From assembly GCA_029204225.1 (NCBI GenBank), contig CM055100.1, positions 4,959,512 through 5,023,511 on the forward strand: DNA of 64,000 nt, written 5' to 3'. Position numbers and translations under genes: made by a program. Below the pieces are notes generated by a model. It saw nothing but the letters and a program-made list of their open reading frames with translations, did not search any database and was not told the origin of the DNA. The DNA comes from Diphasiastrum complanatum. Taxonomy: Eukaryota; Streptophyta; Lycopodiopsida; Lycopodiales; Lycopodiaceae. Below, piece after piece: positions 9,819 to 20,321 of the stretch. Each line of letters begins with the position of its first letter. The stretch's first letter is position 1.

Positions 9819-12800
9819 ATGGCTACAAATGGAGGCTACATGTTGGAAAGCAATGATAGGCTTACCTCCCTCAACTATTCTACTTGGAAAGTAAGGATGG
9901 AGTCTTTGCTTGAGATGAATGAGTTGATGGATATTGTTGTAGGTGTGGAGGAGAGACCTTTGGCACCTCAAGAACAATTGAGGTATGACAAGAGGGCAAA
10001 GAAAGCCCTTCACATGATCAAGATGAATGTGACAAATGAGCTTATCAAAGAGGTTGGTAAGTGCACATCATCTAGTGAAGCTTGGGAAGCCTTGAAGAAG
10101 GTTTATGAATCCAAGTCTACTTCTAGAGTGTTGACTTTAAGAAGGCAAATCTTTTCTTGTATGCAAAAGAAGAGTGAGAATGGACATGCTTTTGTTTTGA
10201 GAGTTAAAGCATTGAATGATGAGTTAGCATGCATTAATGATGGCATAAATAATGAGGAGCTTGTTCAAGTGATTCTCAATGGCTTGTTGGATGATCATGC
10301 TAATCTTGTTCAAAGTTATGCTATCCAAAAATGTTTACCAAGTGTTGGAGACTTGCAAGAGGTCTTGTTGGCTGAAGAATTCAGGTTGCAAGCAAGAGTG
10401 GGAGCATCTTCTACATCTCAAGGAGGAGAAGAGGAGGCAATGTTCTCTAAAGGCAAGTTCAAGGGCAAAGGTAAAAGCAATTGGTCTAAAGGGCAAGACC
10501 AAGGTGAGCACTCTACTTTTGGCAAAAAGAAGGATAGATCTAAGCTAAAATGTTTCTATTGTGGAGTCAAAGGGCATTTTGCTAGTGATTGTTTTAAGAA
10601 AAAGAGGGATCAAGGGGAAAAGCAAACCAATCTAACTATTGATGAGGGTGGGGATGAGCTTCTTTCAAATGATGCTTTTGTTATGTCATCTTGCTTGTTG
10701 GCTAATCATGGAGACATTGATCCTTGGTGGATTGATAGTGGAGCCACTTCTCATATGACATATCATAAAGAGTATTTTTCATCTTTAATGGCATTTGATG
10801 GTGATAGGAAGGTAATCTATACCGCAAATGATGGTGAGTGTGCAATCAAGGGGATTGGCACAATTCCTATTTCACTTTCTACAAATAGGAATATAGAATT
10901 GAAAGATGTTTTGCTCATTCCATCCATTACCAAGAACTTACTTAGTGTAAGCCAAATGCTTGACAAAGGATTCAAAGTTGAGTTTGATGGTGATGCTTGC
11001 TTGATCAAAAAGGGGTGTAGTATCATTGCAAAAGGGAAAAGGCAAGGGAAATTGTTCAAGCTTGATGCATGTGTTGTTGCTAACCAAGTTGGATGCATGG
11101 CAAATGAACAAATGTCAATTCAAGAGGTATGGCATAAAAGGATGGGACATCTCAACTACAAGGCCTTGGAGGTAATAGCCAAAAAGGAGGTAGTAAGGGG
11201 ACTTCCCAAGTCTCTTACTTGCTTGAATCATGTTTGTGAAGAATGTGCTTTGTCTAAATCACATAGATTGCCATATACTAGATCTATATCTAGATCTAAG
11301 ATGCCTTTTTCTCTCTTGCATTCGGATATTCATGGTGTTACTACAATTAGCAATGGAGGTGCTAAGATGTATGTAACTTTCATTGATGATTTTAGTAGAT
11401 TTTGTTGGGTTTATCTACTAAAGAGCAAGGATGAGGTGTTTGATGTGTTTGTCAAGTTCAAAGTTGCTATTGAGACTCAATTTACAACCAAAATCAAATG
11501 CTTGAGGAGCGACAATGGTGGTGAATACATTTCTAACAAATTCAAAGCCTTTTGCGATGAGCATGGGATCAAGAGGGAGTACACATGTCCAAGAACACCA
11601 CAACAAAATGGAGTGGCCGAGAGGAAGAATAGAACCTTGTGTGAGAGTGCAAAGGCAATGAGATTGAATGCTAATCTTCCTAAACCTTTTTGGAGTGATG
11701 CTTTGTTGTGTGCAAATTTCCTTTGCAATAGATGGCCAAGTGTTGTATTGGAAGGAAAAACCCCTTTTGAAGCTTTGTTTGGTACGAAGCCTAATGTCAA
11801 GTTTCTAAGAACTTTTGGATGCATTTGCTACTTCAACATTACTCTTGATGATAGAACTAAGGAGGATCCATCTTCAAGAAAGGGCATTTTTGTTGGTTAT
11901 AGTGAAGTAAGCAAAGCATATAGGATTTATGTTCCTTCAATCAAGAAAGTGTTCACAAGTAGGGATGTCATTTTTGATGAAAGTAACATTCCAAAAGTTG
12001 TTTCAAGTGATGATGGTGTTGTTGCAACTAATGTGCTTGATGACAATGGAGTTGATGACACATTGGATGTGGATGTTGAAGAAGCCTCTTCAAGTCAAAT
12101 TCCAAGGAGAACTCCAAGGCATAAAGTGAAACCCTCAAGGCTCACTTATGATGGCAAAGGTAAGCAAGTGGTGGATGGATCCAACTATGCTTTCCTAACT
12201 TCTTTTGATGTACCTTCATGTGTAGATGAAGCAAGGCAAGAAGAGGAATGGATCCAAGCAATGGATCTTGAGTTTGAAGCACTTATGAAGAACAACACAT
12301 GGAGATTGGTGGAGCTTCCAAAGGGCAAAAGTGCAATTGGATGCAAATGGATCTTCAAGGTAAAGAAAAATCAAGATGGATCTATCAACAAGTTCAAGGC
12401 AAGGTTGGTGGCTAAAGGTTATGCTCAAGAGCATGGCATTGACTATGAGGAAACCTTTGCACCCGTGGCAAAGATGGTGAGCATAAGAGTAATCATTTCC
12501 CTTGCAACTCTTTATGGATGGGATCTTTGGCAATTAGACATTTCTAATGCTTTCTTGAATGGTGATCTTGAAGAGGAAGTCTACATGGAGCAACCCGAGA
12601 GCTATGTTTCTCATAGCAAGCCTAATCATGTGTGTTTTCTACAAAAAAGTTTGTATGGTCTTAAGCAAGCACCAAGGAGTTGGTATGCTAGGCTTAACTC
12701 TTTTCTACTTTCTCAAAACTTCACTATGAGTGAGTATGATCATTCACTTTACTTTAGAATTAGTGCTAATGATGTTACAATCCTTCTAATTTATGTGGAT

Positions 12801-13769
12801 GACATTATTTTAAGTGGAGGAAACAAGGAAGATATAGAAGATATCAAGAAAGCACTAAAAAAGGAATTTGAAGTGCATGATCTTGGTCTTTTGAGCTATA
12901 TCTTAGGAATAGAAGTAATTAGAACTTCTCAAATCACTTTTATTTCACAAGAGAAGTATGCTATTTCTATTCTCAATAGATTTCATATGGTAGATGCAAA
13001 TCCTATTGATACACCTATGGAATCACATGTAAAGCTAACTATAAGAGGTAATGAAAGATCCTTCGAGGACATTACTCTCTATAGGAAGCTAATAGGTTCT
13101 CTTATATATCTAACCATCACAAGACCTGATTTATCTTATTGTGTTGGTAGATTAAGCCAATTCATGCAAGATCCTAGCATAGAACATTGGAAACTAGGAA
13201 AGAGGATCTTGAGATACATCTCGGGAACAAAAGATTTTGGCATTGTTTATAGAGGCTCATCACCTAACTTATTTGGTTTTTCAGATTCAGATTTTGCAGG
13301 AGACCTTATGGATAGAAAATCCATAAATGCACATGCTATTTTCATAGGTGATGGAGCTATCTCATGGATGTCGAAGAAACAAGCAACTATATCACTTTCT
13401 TCTAGTGAGGCCGAGTACAAAGCTTTGACATCATGCACAAAGGAGATGGTGTGGATCAAGAGGATGATTATGGAGCTTCATTTGCTGGATTTTTCAGAGA
13501 GTCCAATCATCTTTTGTGACAACCTTTCAGCTCAAAGTCTAGCAAGCAATCCGGTTTTCCATGCAAGGAGCAAACATATCGAGGTGGCTTACCATTTTGT
13601 GAGAGAACAAGTGTTGGCAAAAGAGATCAAGCTTGAACATGTCCCATCAAAGGAATGTGTGGCTGATATCTTTACCAAAGCATTGGGAAAGGACTTATTT
13701 TTCAAGCATAGAACAAGTCTTGGTGTACTTTCTAAATCTATGCTAAAACTAGTTGAAGAGGGAGTGTGA
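9819..13769 (+). CDS. Copia B gag-pol polyprotein, intact (1316 aa)
   Basis: A single open frame encodes the whole copia polyprotein. Approximate residue positions: gag (UBN2-type) 10-200; zinc knuckle CFYCGVKGHFASDC at 244; protease active site WWIDSGATSHMT at 303; GAG-pre-integrase (WHKRMGHLNY) at 438; integrase with Asp in HSDIHG (500), Asp in LRSDNGGEY (561) and Glu in NGVAERKNR (597); RT from 826 with YVDD near 992; RNase H with DSDFAGD (1155), SSSEAEYKAL (1193) and HIEVAYHFVRE (1252). All listed catalytic motifs are present and no stop or frameshift interrupts them. The start MATNGGY lies 600 bases after the PBS. The stop TGA (13767) is supplied by the first bases of LTR2. The element looks coding-competent. 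Confidence 0.96.
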   Translation: MATNGGYMLESNDRLTSLNYSTWKVRMESLLEMNELMDIVVGVEERPLAPQEQLRYDKRAKKALHMIKMNVTNELIKEVGKCTSSSEAWEALKKVYESKSTSRVLTLRRQIFSCMQKKSENGHAFVLRVKALNDELACINDGINNEELVQVILNGLLDDHANLVQSYAIQKCLPSVGDLQEVLLAEEFRLQARVGASSTSQGGEEEAMFSKGKFKGKGKSNWSKGQDQGEHSTFGKKKDRSKLKCFYCGVKGHFASDCFKKKRDQGEKQTNLTIDEGGDELLSNDAFVMSSCLLANHGDIDPWWIDSGATSHMTYHKEYFSSLMAFDGDRKVIYTANDGECAIKGIGTIPISLSTNRNIELKDVLLIPSITKNLLSVSQMLDKGFKVEFDGDACLIKKGCSIIAKGKRQGKLFKLDACVVANQVGCMANEQMSIQEVWHKRMGHLNYKALEVIAKKEVVRGLPKSLTCLNHVCEECALSKSHRLPYTRSISRSKMPFSLLHSDIHGVTTISNGGAKMYVTFIDDFSRFCWVYLLKSKDEVFDVFVKFKVAIETQFTTKIKCLRSDNGGEYISNKFKAFCDEHGIKREYTCPRTPQQNGVAERKNRTLCESAKAMRLNANLPKPFWSDALLCANFLCNRWPSVVLEGKTPFEALFGTKPNVKFLRTFGCICYFNITLDDRTKEDPSSRKGIFVGYSEVSKAYRIYVPSIKKVFTSRDVIFDESNIPKVVSSDDGVVATNVLDDNGVDDTLDVDVEEASSSQIPRRTPRHKVKPSRLTYDGKGKQVVDGSNYAFLTSFDVPSCVDEARQEEEWIQAMDLEFEALMKNNTWRLVELPKGKSAIGCKWIFKVKKNQDGSINKFKARLVAKGYAQEHGIDYEETFAPVAKMVSIRVIISLATLYGWDLWQLDISNAFLNGDLEEEVYMEQPESYVSHSKPNHVCFLQKSLYGLKQAPRSWYARLNSFLLSQNFTMSEYDHSLYFRISANDVTILLIYVDDIILSGGNKEDIEDIKKALKKEFEVHDLGLLSYILGIEVIRTSQITFISQEKYAISILNRFHMVDANPIDTPMESHVKLTIRGNERSFEDITLYRKLIGSLIYLTITRPDLSYCVGRLSQFMQDPSIEHWKLGKRILRYISGTKDFGIVYRGSSPNLFGFSDSDFAGDLMDRKSINAHAIFIGDGAISWMSKKQATISLSSSEAEYKALTSCTKEMVWIKRMIMELHLLDFSESPIIFCDNLSAQSLASNPVFHARSKHIEVAYHFVREQVLAKEIKLEHVPSKECVADIFTKALGKDLFFKHRTSLGVLSKSMLKLVEEGV
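13755..13764 (+). promoter_or_regulatory. Polypurine tract of copia B
   Basis: GAAGAGGGAG directly precedes LTR2; it primes plus-strand DNA synthesis and overlaps the last gag-pol codons. Confidence 0.9.
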
Positions 13770-14417
13770 AAAATTGTCAACTAGTAGTATTTTCCTAACT
13801 TGAGATTTTGTAGGCCTATGGCCAAATAAAAGTTAGAGATAGGTTCATACATGTATGTAGAGGCCCAAAGTATGTGTACACTACTTTTGAGGTCACATTA
13901 ATTAGAGGAGGTCGAGTGTGGAGCTCTTCTATTGGCTCATAATTTGGTGCATTCCTATTTGACCAAATTTCTAGGTATATGGGTGAATCCTATTGGACCC
14001 CAATTTTAGCCTATCATAAGACAAGTGGCCAAGAGGCACTATGGCTGCTATAAATAGCCATCTCCACGAGTATGTACATATCTCATTTTCATTCTATTGA
14101 ATGAATGTTATGCTCTTTGAAGATCCATCTTCTTCTCTCTCACTTTTTTGTTCATATCTTGCATTCTAGCCACTAGAATTGTGATTTCTTTGTTGCTATG
14201 GCTTCACACGTGTGAAATGCAGGTTGTAGGCTCTGAAGTACGGACAGGGACAGCAAGTTTCTGTTTGTGGAAGCTTATGATCAGATTTTGATGTTTAGTT
14301 GATGTTTAGTATGCTTAACATCACAATTTCTATCATTTTTTCAATCTAGATGTGCATAACTTCCATGGCCAAGATCTTTATGAAACTTTAGCATCTTTTG
14401 GATCTGAGTTTTTCACA
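13765..14417 (+). repeat. LTR2 of copia B, 653 bp
   Basis: Nearly identical to LTR1; the differences seen are C/T near 14079, G/A near 14122 and a shorter T run near 14143. It keeps the TATA box and the TTCACACGTGTGAA palindrome (14213-14226). It ends cleanly at TTTTTCACA, but foreign DNA follows instead of a target duplication or PBS. Confidence 0.95.
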
Positions 14418-14429
14418 CAATGCACCACT

Positions 14430-15110
14430 TCGACTCGTGGTCACTCTATGGGCCAGAGATTTCTTTGCTTGATTGGTATATAAAATGGATCAATCCTTTT
14501 CCATGCTGGCGCGCTCAGATATTCTTGCAGCCATCTGCTATCCTTTAGGATTTTGTTTCGCCGCTCAGGCTGTGGTTGCAAAGCAGCAATGATCTCAGCC
14601 CTGGTGGAGTATTGGCTTTGATCACTTTTTTCTTTGCCACCCCTATGTTGCGAGGGTATTTCCTTTCAAATCTTTCGGACTCTTTGGTATCCGCCATGTT
14701 ATTTCTTGGCCTGGTAGGTCACCATGGTAGAAGACTGGCAAGAGATGGGCTTCATCGAAAAGATACGAGAATACCTGGGGCCATTAAACTATAGAAGTAA
14801 GCTCCACTTCCAAATCTTCGATGCCCTGGGGCGAAACATGAGTGAGCGAAAAGAAACGACAAGACGACGAGGCGAGCAGGACTCGCAAGAGGTTCTCAAG
14901 AGGGCTGGAATGTAGCAGCCATTGAAAGATCTTCATTTTTGAGAAACAGTTTTGCGAATAATAAGCACCTGGTTTTACGGAAGCGAACGAAGATCCACGC
15001 TTTTTCAAGTGCCGAGCGAAACGACATCACCTGTGTTGCAGTGGGTCCTGCAACAGATTCGGGGTGGATAATGTTAGCGGATTCCAGAGAATCCCCAGAT
15101 GCCAAGCCAA
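14430..15110 (-). pseudogene. Gene-like fragment inside the captured segment
   Basis: The segment is visibly richer in G and C than its surroundings. The minus strand has short coding-like frames: SANIIHPESVAGPTATQVMS (about 15040-15090) and, near 14430-14600, AEIIAALQPQPERRNKILKD followed by SRWLQEYLSAPAWKRIDPFY. The plus strand has MVEDWQEMGFIEKIREYLG at 14724. The strand and family are not certain and stops break every long frame. It could be host gene debris or another repeat; I do not recognise the product. Confidence 0.3.
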
Positions 15111-15674
15111 GCTAAACACTGGATAGGTGCCTAACTATGAATAGATGCTACTTTTAGTTAGTTCTCTACTTTTTTTCTAACTCTACCACCACTAACACTA
15201 CACACCCCTAACTCTACTCCACTAAACTAACCTTCATCTTGATTTTGGGTGAAAGAGAAGAGAAGAATAGAAGAGGTTGAGAGGATGAAGAGAGAAAGAG
15301 AGAGATAGAGAGTGAGAGTGGAGATTAGATGGTAGAGTTTTCTCCTTCTCATAAAGCATGGAAAATAGAGTACATGAGGTGTCTTTTAATAAATGGGGAA
15401 GGCCCTTGCACCAAAATACTATTGGCTAATATGTATACTAATCCTATTCATTAATCTTGGACCCAACTTGATCCAAAGGTTTCAAAAAAGTACATTGGAT
15501 TTCACATGATTCATGTGAGTCTCTATTTGGACCCATCTCTAAAATAATAGACTTCTAAGTTTAAAATGACTTTGGGCCTCAAGTTTTATTTTAATTACAA
15601 AGGGGCCCAAGTCTATTATTCTATTTACAACTCAACTTGCATGCTCATTGGGCCATGGCCTTATACGTGCAGGA

Positions 15675-16273
15675 TGTCATGCCCTCGCAATACATTTTAT
15701 TAGCCGATATTATTTATTTACAATATGTTTGGAATACCACCAACAAATACGCAGATGGTATTCAATATATACATAATTTTTACAGGTGTGCAAATGAAAA
15801 AAGTACAAAACTGGTTGTGTTGTCTATGGGAGATCGTGGCTGGCTGCTGTCGTTGTCAAATTTGATTGCACAGTGCATGGGAAGGCCGCGATTTCAGCCT
15901 TCGCTAAAATTAACGTTGATGAAAATGCAAAAAACGCAACACTCTGACAAATGCCTTAAAAATTGATTTACAAGGTACCTTCACTTTTCTATAAGGGCAC
16001 CTTTGGTATTTTTAGGACATTCTTTGGCATTTGTAGGGCAGTGTCGCCTTTTCACCTGTCACAAATCACGTGTAAAAACACAGTGTCATCCTTTTCATCT
16101 TTTTTTTCGCCTGTAAAAATCTACTTGTATTTATGCAGACATTCACGTCTTTTTTGCCTGTCTTATTTTACATGTAAGTATGCAAACTGTGCGACAACAC
16201 AAGTAAAATACAGCAGCATGAATGAAGGCAGATTAACATAGGATTTAGGAGAGTAAAGGAGATAAATTTAACA
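15675..16273 (-). repeat. Possible 3' LTR of another minus-strand copia element
   Basis: On the minus strand, a purine run AAGGGGGG (16274-16281) is followed at 16273 by TGTTAAATTTATC, the usual PPT/3'-LTR arrangement. A TG...CA unit could close at 15675 (minus strand GGGCATGACA). No second copy is in the window to prove the edges. Confidence 0.35.
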
Positions 16274-16997
16274 CCCCCCTTAATTTGGATCCTTGAATGC
16301 TTTGATCTTCAAATTAAGCAATGCACAAAACTTGTTGTGTGCATTATGAAGAAACAAAATGTTTTTGTTTACAAAGCCTTGCTAGCTTTCAGCCCTCTAC
16401 TTGACGAAGATGTTCGTGCACACGAAAGTCAAGAGACACGAAACACAAAAGTTTTGCGAACACCTGATGAGAAGACATGAACATGAAAGATTCGCGAACG
16501 AGAATCTTTTGCGGTCCAACACAAGAAAGTCAGACGACGGAAACGAAACCAACAATGCGACATGAAAAACGTCGCGAAACCCTTTCTGCCCTCACGCTCC
16601 AAAGAATATCAGCAAATATCATGCAAGTACCCAGAAGTACAGATATCTGATCTGATGGCATGACATCAGCAAATACACTCTAGATTGTGGCTAATCTACC
16701 ACTCTTGTAATTTATTAGTTACTTGTAGATGTTTAATCACTCTAATCTTAAAGTTACATAGAACAACTATATACTTATTAGATGATACTTGATGTATGAA
16801 ATAGTCTGATGCTAATAAGCAATCAAGACGAAATACAGACAAAAGGTCCGCCTGCATGCAAGACGAGTTCTGTGATTAGGATCCATAGAGATCCAGATGT
16901 TCGCTAGTAAGCGAGACATCCACTCATGAGAGAACTGTATTTCTGGGTGGATTTGCATGCAATGCTTGAACAATCAGAGAAAAATTGAAGAGGGAGT

Positions 16998-17315
16998 GTG
17001 AAAAATTGTCAACTAGTAGTATTTTCCTAACTTGAGATTTTGTAGGCCTATGGCCAAATAAAAGTTAGAGATAGGTTCATACATGTATGTAGAGGCCCAA
17101 AGTATGTGTACACTACTTTTGAGGTCACATTAATTAGAGGAGGTCGAGTGTGGAGCTCTTCTATTGGCTCATAATTTGGTGCATTCCTATTTGACCAAAT
17201 TTCTAGGTATATGGGTGAATCCTATTGGACCCCAATTTTAGCCTATCATAAGACAAGTGGCCAAGAGGCACTATGGCTGCTATAAATAGCATCTTTTGGA
17301 TCTGAGTTTTTCACA
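16998..17315 (+). repeat. LTR3 of copia B, internally deleted (318 bp)
   Basis: It is preceded by TTGAAGAGGGAG (16986-16997), the B polypurine tract, and begins TGTGAAAAATTGTC. After TATAAATAGC it jumps to ATCTTTTGGATCTGAG, missing about 334 bp relative to LTR2. The 4-base sequence TAGC occurs at both break points. It ends TTTTTCACA directly before the right GTATC. Confidence 0.93.
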
Positions 17316-17320
17316 GTATC
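17316..17320. other. Target-site duplication of element B, right copy (GTATC)
   Basis: Identical to 8551-8555, at the exact end of LTR3. Confidence 0.92.
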
Positions 17321-18405
17321 TTCTCTCTTGTTGATCTTTGTAGCTCTCCCTGGTTAGATGATCCTGCAAAGTCATCTATGTCGCGGCTCTTTATCAATCT
17401 CTCAAACCACTTAGGGAGCTTTCTGTTAGGTGATCGGCTTCCCGGTGAAAATGTATCCCACGGTACATCCTTCTCCTTGCGTTTGTCACCTGTAACTTCA
17501 ATTCTTCTTGCACCAAAAGGTTTGTACCTACCTCTCCAACCTGTTTCTTGAGGTTGAGTAGTAGTATCTTCAGATGTATCCTCATGTTCATTACTCGGAA
17601 GGTCAATGAATGGATCATCATCAGGTGGTATTCTCACTATACCATCTTTCCCACTGGATGTGTCTATCTTCTCAGCATCCTCATCTTCATACATCTTGGA
17701 TTCATCAAAGATAGCATCTCGGCTTATATGGATTTTGTTTTCGACTAGATCAAAACATCTATAGCCCTTCACACGATCATCATATCCTAGGAATATGCAC
17801 TTGATAGCTTTTACATCAAGTTTACGTCTCTCTTCCTTAGGAATGTGCACAAAGGCTTTACATCCAAAGATTCGCAAGTGGTTCACCTTTGGCTTCTTCT
17901 TTGTGAATGCTTCTTCAGGTGTTATCTTTGTATGGCAATGGTAGGACTTCTATTTTGAAGATAGACTGCCGTGCTACATGCTTCTGACCAAAAATCTTTT
18001 GGTAGTTTCATCTCAGCTAGCATAGATCTGGCACTTTCCACAATCGTACAATTTTTGCGCTCAGCTACACCATTGAGAGCAGGAGTATGAGCTTGCGTAA
18101 ATTGTCTTTTAATCCCACATTGATCACAAAGATCATTGAAGTCATTAGACTTATACTCACCTCCACTATCTGATCTTAGGACTTTGATCTTCCTACCTGT
18201 CTGATTTTTGACCAAGTTTTTGAAGTTTTTGAAGTTATCAAATGCATCTGATTTCTTCTTCAAGAAGTAGATCCACGTCTTTCCTGACATATCATCAATA
18301 AAGGTCATGAAATAGAAGGCTTTTCCTAAGGACATAGTCCTCATAGGCCCGCATAAATCTGTGTGGATTAAATCCAGGATGTTCTTTGCTCTTGCAACAC
18401 CCCCT
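17321..18405 (-). pseudogene. Copia C: integrase core and integrase-RT linker
   Basis: The minus strand carries MRTMSLGKAFYFMTFIDDMS, KVLRSDSGGEYKSNDF (second catalytic Asp), NGVAERKNCTIVESARSM (catalytic Glu; Cys replaces Arg after ERKN) and FWSEACSTAVYLQNR. After a break near 17890-17925 it continues with MNHLRIFGCKAFVHIPKEE, IFLGYDDRVKGYRCFD and an acidic linker ending QRSTREKI at 17321. Removing element B restores the next residues at 8550 (LPERYE). A frameshift lies after NRSPT near 17925. The segment joins 7191-8550 downstream and 18406-19453 upstream. Confidence 0.88.
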
Positions 18406-19453
18406 TTATTGAACTTCTCTCGATGCTACTTCCCATATACACAAGATTCGCACATCGATTTCAAGTGATCTTCTATGGTAGGCAGTCCTGTTACCATCTC
18501 CAATTTTCTCATCAATGAGGCTTCCCAAGTTCAAGTGACCAAGCCTCTTGTGCCACAACTCAGTTTGCGAAGGAATGGATGATACAAGTCCATATTGCCC
18601 CTTGATTGTAGCATTCAACCTGTACAATTTTGTATTGGGCTCTCTTATTCCATTCGCAATAACTTTGAACTTTTGGTTCGCATCCTTCACAAAGCAACGA
18701 TCATGGGCGAATTCTACTTTCAACTTTTGATCAATAATGACTCCACAAAAAGTAGATTTTTCTTCAAACCTGGTACGTAAAGTACCTCCCTGATCATCCT
18801 GCTTTTGTCATTAGGCATTTGAATTGAAACTGTGTCTATCCCCTTGATCATGCACACCTCACCATTTTCTTGTGAAACAAATGTTCCATTATCCAACACC
18901 TTCAAACTACTGAACCAATTCTTGTTACCTGTCATGTGTCTTGTGGCTCTTGAGTCAATATACCATGCTTGTTCATCTTGATTAGATGACAATGCAGATA
19001 TGAAGATGCTAGAGTTTTCAATCTCACCCTCATCGACAAGGTTACCTACTTGTTTTGATTTTCCCTTGCCTTGTTCCGCCAGGAATTTGCGACATTCACT
19101 CTTCCAATGGCCCTTTTTACCACAATGGAAGCGCTTGCCTTTCTTCTTAGTTTTGCTGGAAGATCTCTCATCCTCCTGAGACTTGGCAAATTGCTGCTTA
19201 GACTTCTTCTTGCCCTTGCCCTTGCCTTGTTTTTGGCGTGTCGCAAGTGCCTGATCGTCAGTATTTTGACGTCTAGCTTTCACCATTTCTTGTCGTTGCT
19301 CTTCTTGCATCAAGATTCCTATGAGCTCGTCAAAGGTTGGCAATATTTCTCTTGATGCTATTCCGCTCACAAACATCTAATAGGGTTCTACAATGCCGCA
19401 TAATGCATTATGCACCAGCTCCACATCACGTATGCGCTCTCCAATAGAATGCA
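18406..19453 (-). pseudogene. Copia C: gag C-terminus, zinc knuckle, protease, pre-integrase
   Basis: From 19453 downward on the minus strand: HSIGERIRDVELVHNALCG with a stop after VEPY, then ILPTFDELIGILMQEEQRQE, a Lys-rich stretch, the zinc knuckle RFHCGKKGHWKSECRK, protease WYIDSRATRHMTG, and pre-integrase TELWHKRLGHLNLGSL. Two key residues are lost: the first Cys of the CCHC knuckle is Arg, and the protease DSGA motif reads DSRA. Frameshifts occur near 18725 and 18500. The upstream gag half is at 33070-33473, beyond inserted element D. Confidence 0.88.
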
Positions 19454-19458
19454 GTTCA
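19454..19458. other. Target-site duplication of element D, left copy (GTTCA)
   Basis: GTTCA directly precedes the D LTR edge at 19459 and recurs at 33065-33069. Counting it once rejoins C's gag (TRIKTMRDEL, then HSIGERIRD). Confidence 0.92.
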
Positions 19459-20321
19459 TGATAAATTTTACAGTTTTTAGGACAATAATGATTGTACTTT
19501 ACAATCATAGAGAGTTATTGGTTGCTTAATCAATGAATCTATCAAGTTCTACACATTAGATCTTGATCTAGATTCACTACACTTGGATTTAAGCAAGAGC
19601 AATGGATCAACACATCATTTTTTAGTGAGAGCGGCTTCACACGTGTGGAGTACTGTCCACTGTACGGCCTGCACCTGAAACAACAAGTACAATGATACTA
19701 GATAGCAATCATGCATAAAAATCACAAGACAAATGACTAGAAATCTCACAAAAGTGTAGAGTGCAAAAGTCTCATCAATTTTGCTAACAAAATTGATGAT
19801 CCTTTTATGGATCAAGTACATCCATGAGTCTGGTACAGTCCAGCAGGCCTTCACACGTGTGAAGAGTGCCACATCACTCATATCTATCCATTTGATCCAT
19901 CCTTGATCCTTATCCAATAGTTGACCTTCTAGAATATGACTAAAATCCAAAAAGCTAGTCTCCTAGAATATAGGAATATTCCCTACAAAATAGGATCTAA
20001 GGAAAATGGTCAACTCTTATCTTCTAGTACTCTATACACACATGTGAACATCCACTTGCCATGTGGGAGCATTTACTCATGCACATGCAAGGAAAAGCTA
20101 ATTTGTAGGTGACTAGTCAACTTGACTAAAAACTAGTCATTTCATGTTCACACTAACTAGAATGATACAAAATCAATTTGGATATATACAAACATGAAAA
20201 GTACATCCTTTCACACATGGGAACATGCTCCACACGTGTGAAATCATATCATCAACATATTCTAATATTTGATCAATATTTTCATGAACCATTGTCAAGT
20301 GAGAAGTGACAATTTTCAACA
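19459..20321 (-). repeat. 3' LTR of copia D, 863 bp
   Basis: On the minus strand it starts TGTTGAAAATTGTCAC at 20321 and ends GTAAAATTTATCA at 19459. A TATATATCC motif (plus-strand GGATATATA near 20180) may be the TATA box. CACACGTGTG palindromes recur; the full TTCACACGTGTGAA is at 19850-19863. Confidence 0.94.

Larger units (their letters stand above)
14418..16985. other. Non-element DNA captured between LTR2 and LTR3
   Basis: This 2.57-kb segment shows no similarity to the internal region of B. It starts at the exact 3' edge of LTR2 and ends at a 12-base PPT remnant before LTR3. It contains a more GC-rich, gene-like part (14430-15110), a GA-rich patch (15240-15330) and what looks like the 3' end of a minus-strand copia element (15675-16985). 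It lies inside the GTATC duplication and so travelled with, or was recombined into, element B. Confidence 0.75.
8556..17315 (+). mobile_element. Copia element B: three-LTR composite with captured DNA
   Basis: The insertion runs from LTR1 (8556) to the end of LTR3 (17315) and is bounded by GTATC. Order: LTR1, PBS, leader, gag-pol, PPT, LTR2, 2.57 kb of non-element DNA, a 12-base PPT remnant, internally deleted LTR3. LTR1 and LTR2 differ by two substitutions and a T-run indel, so the copy is young. The base run after LTR2 (CAATG) does not match GTATC, so LTR1-LTR2 did not insert here alone. It sits in the opposite orientation to host element C. Read-through transduction or recombination between elements could each explain the structure. 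Confidence 0.9.

Noticed and set aside
14418-14422. CAATG after LTR2 as the target duplication of B
   Set aside because: The base run before LTR1 is GTATC, which instead matches the sequence after LTR3.
19615-19950. ORF starting MDFSHILEGQLLDKDQGW, repeated at each D LTR
   Set aside because: It lies entirely in the LTR, has different 3' ends in each copy and no family resemblance; its recurrence follows from the LTR copies.
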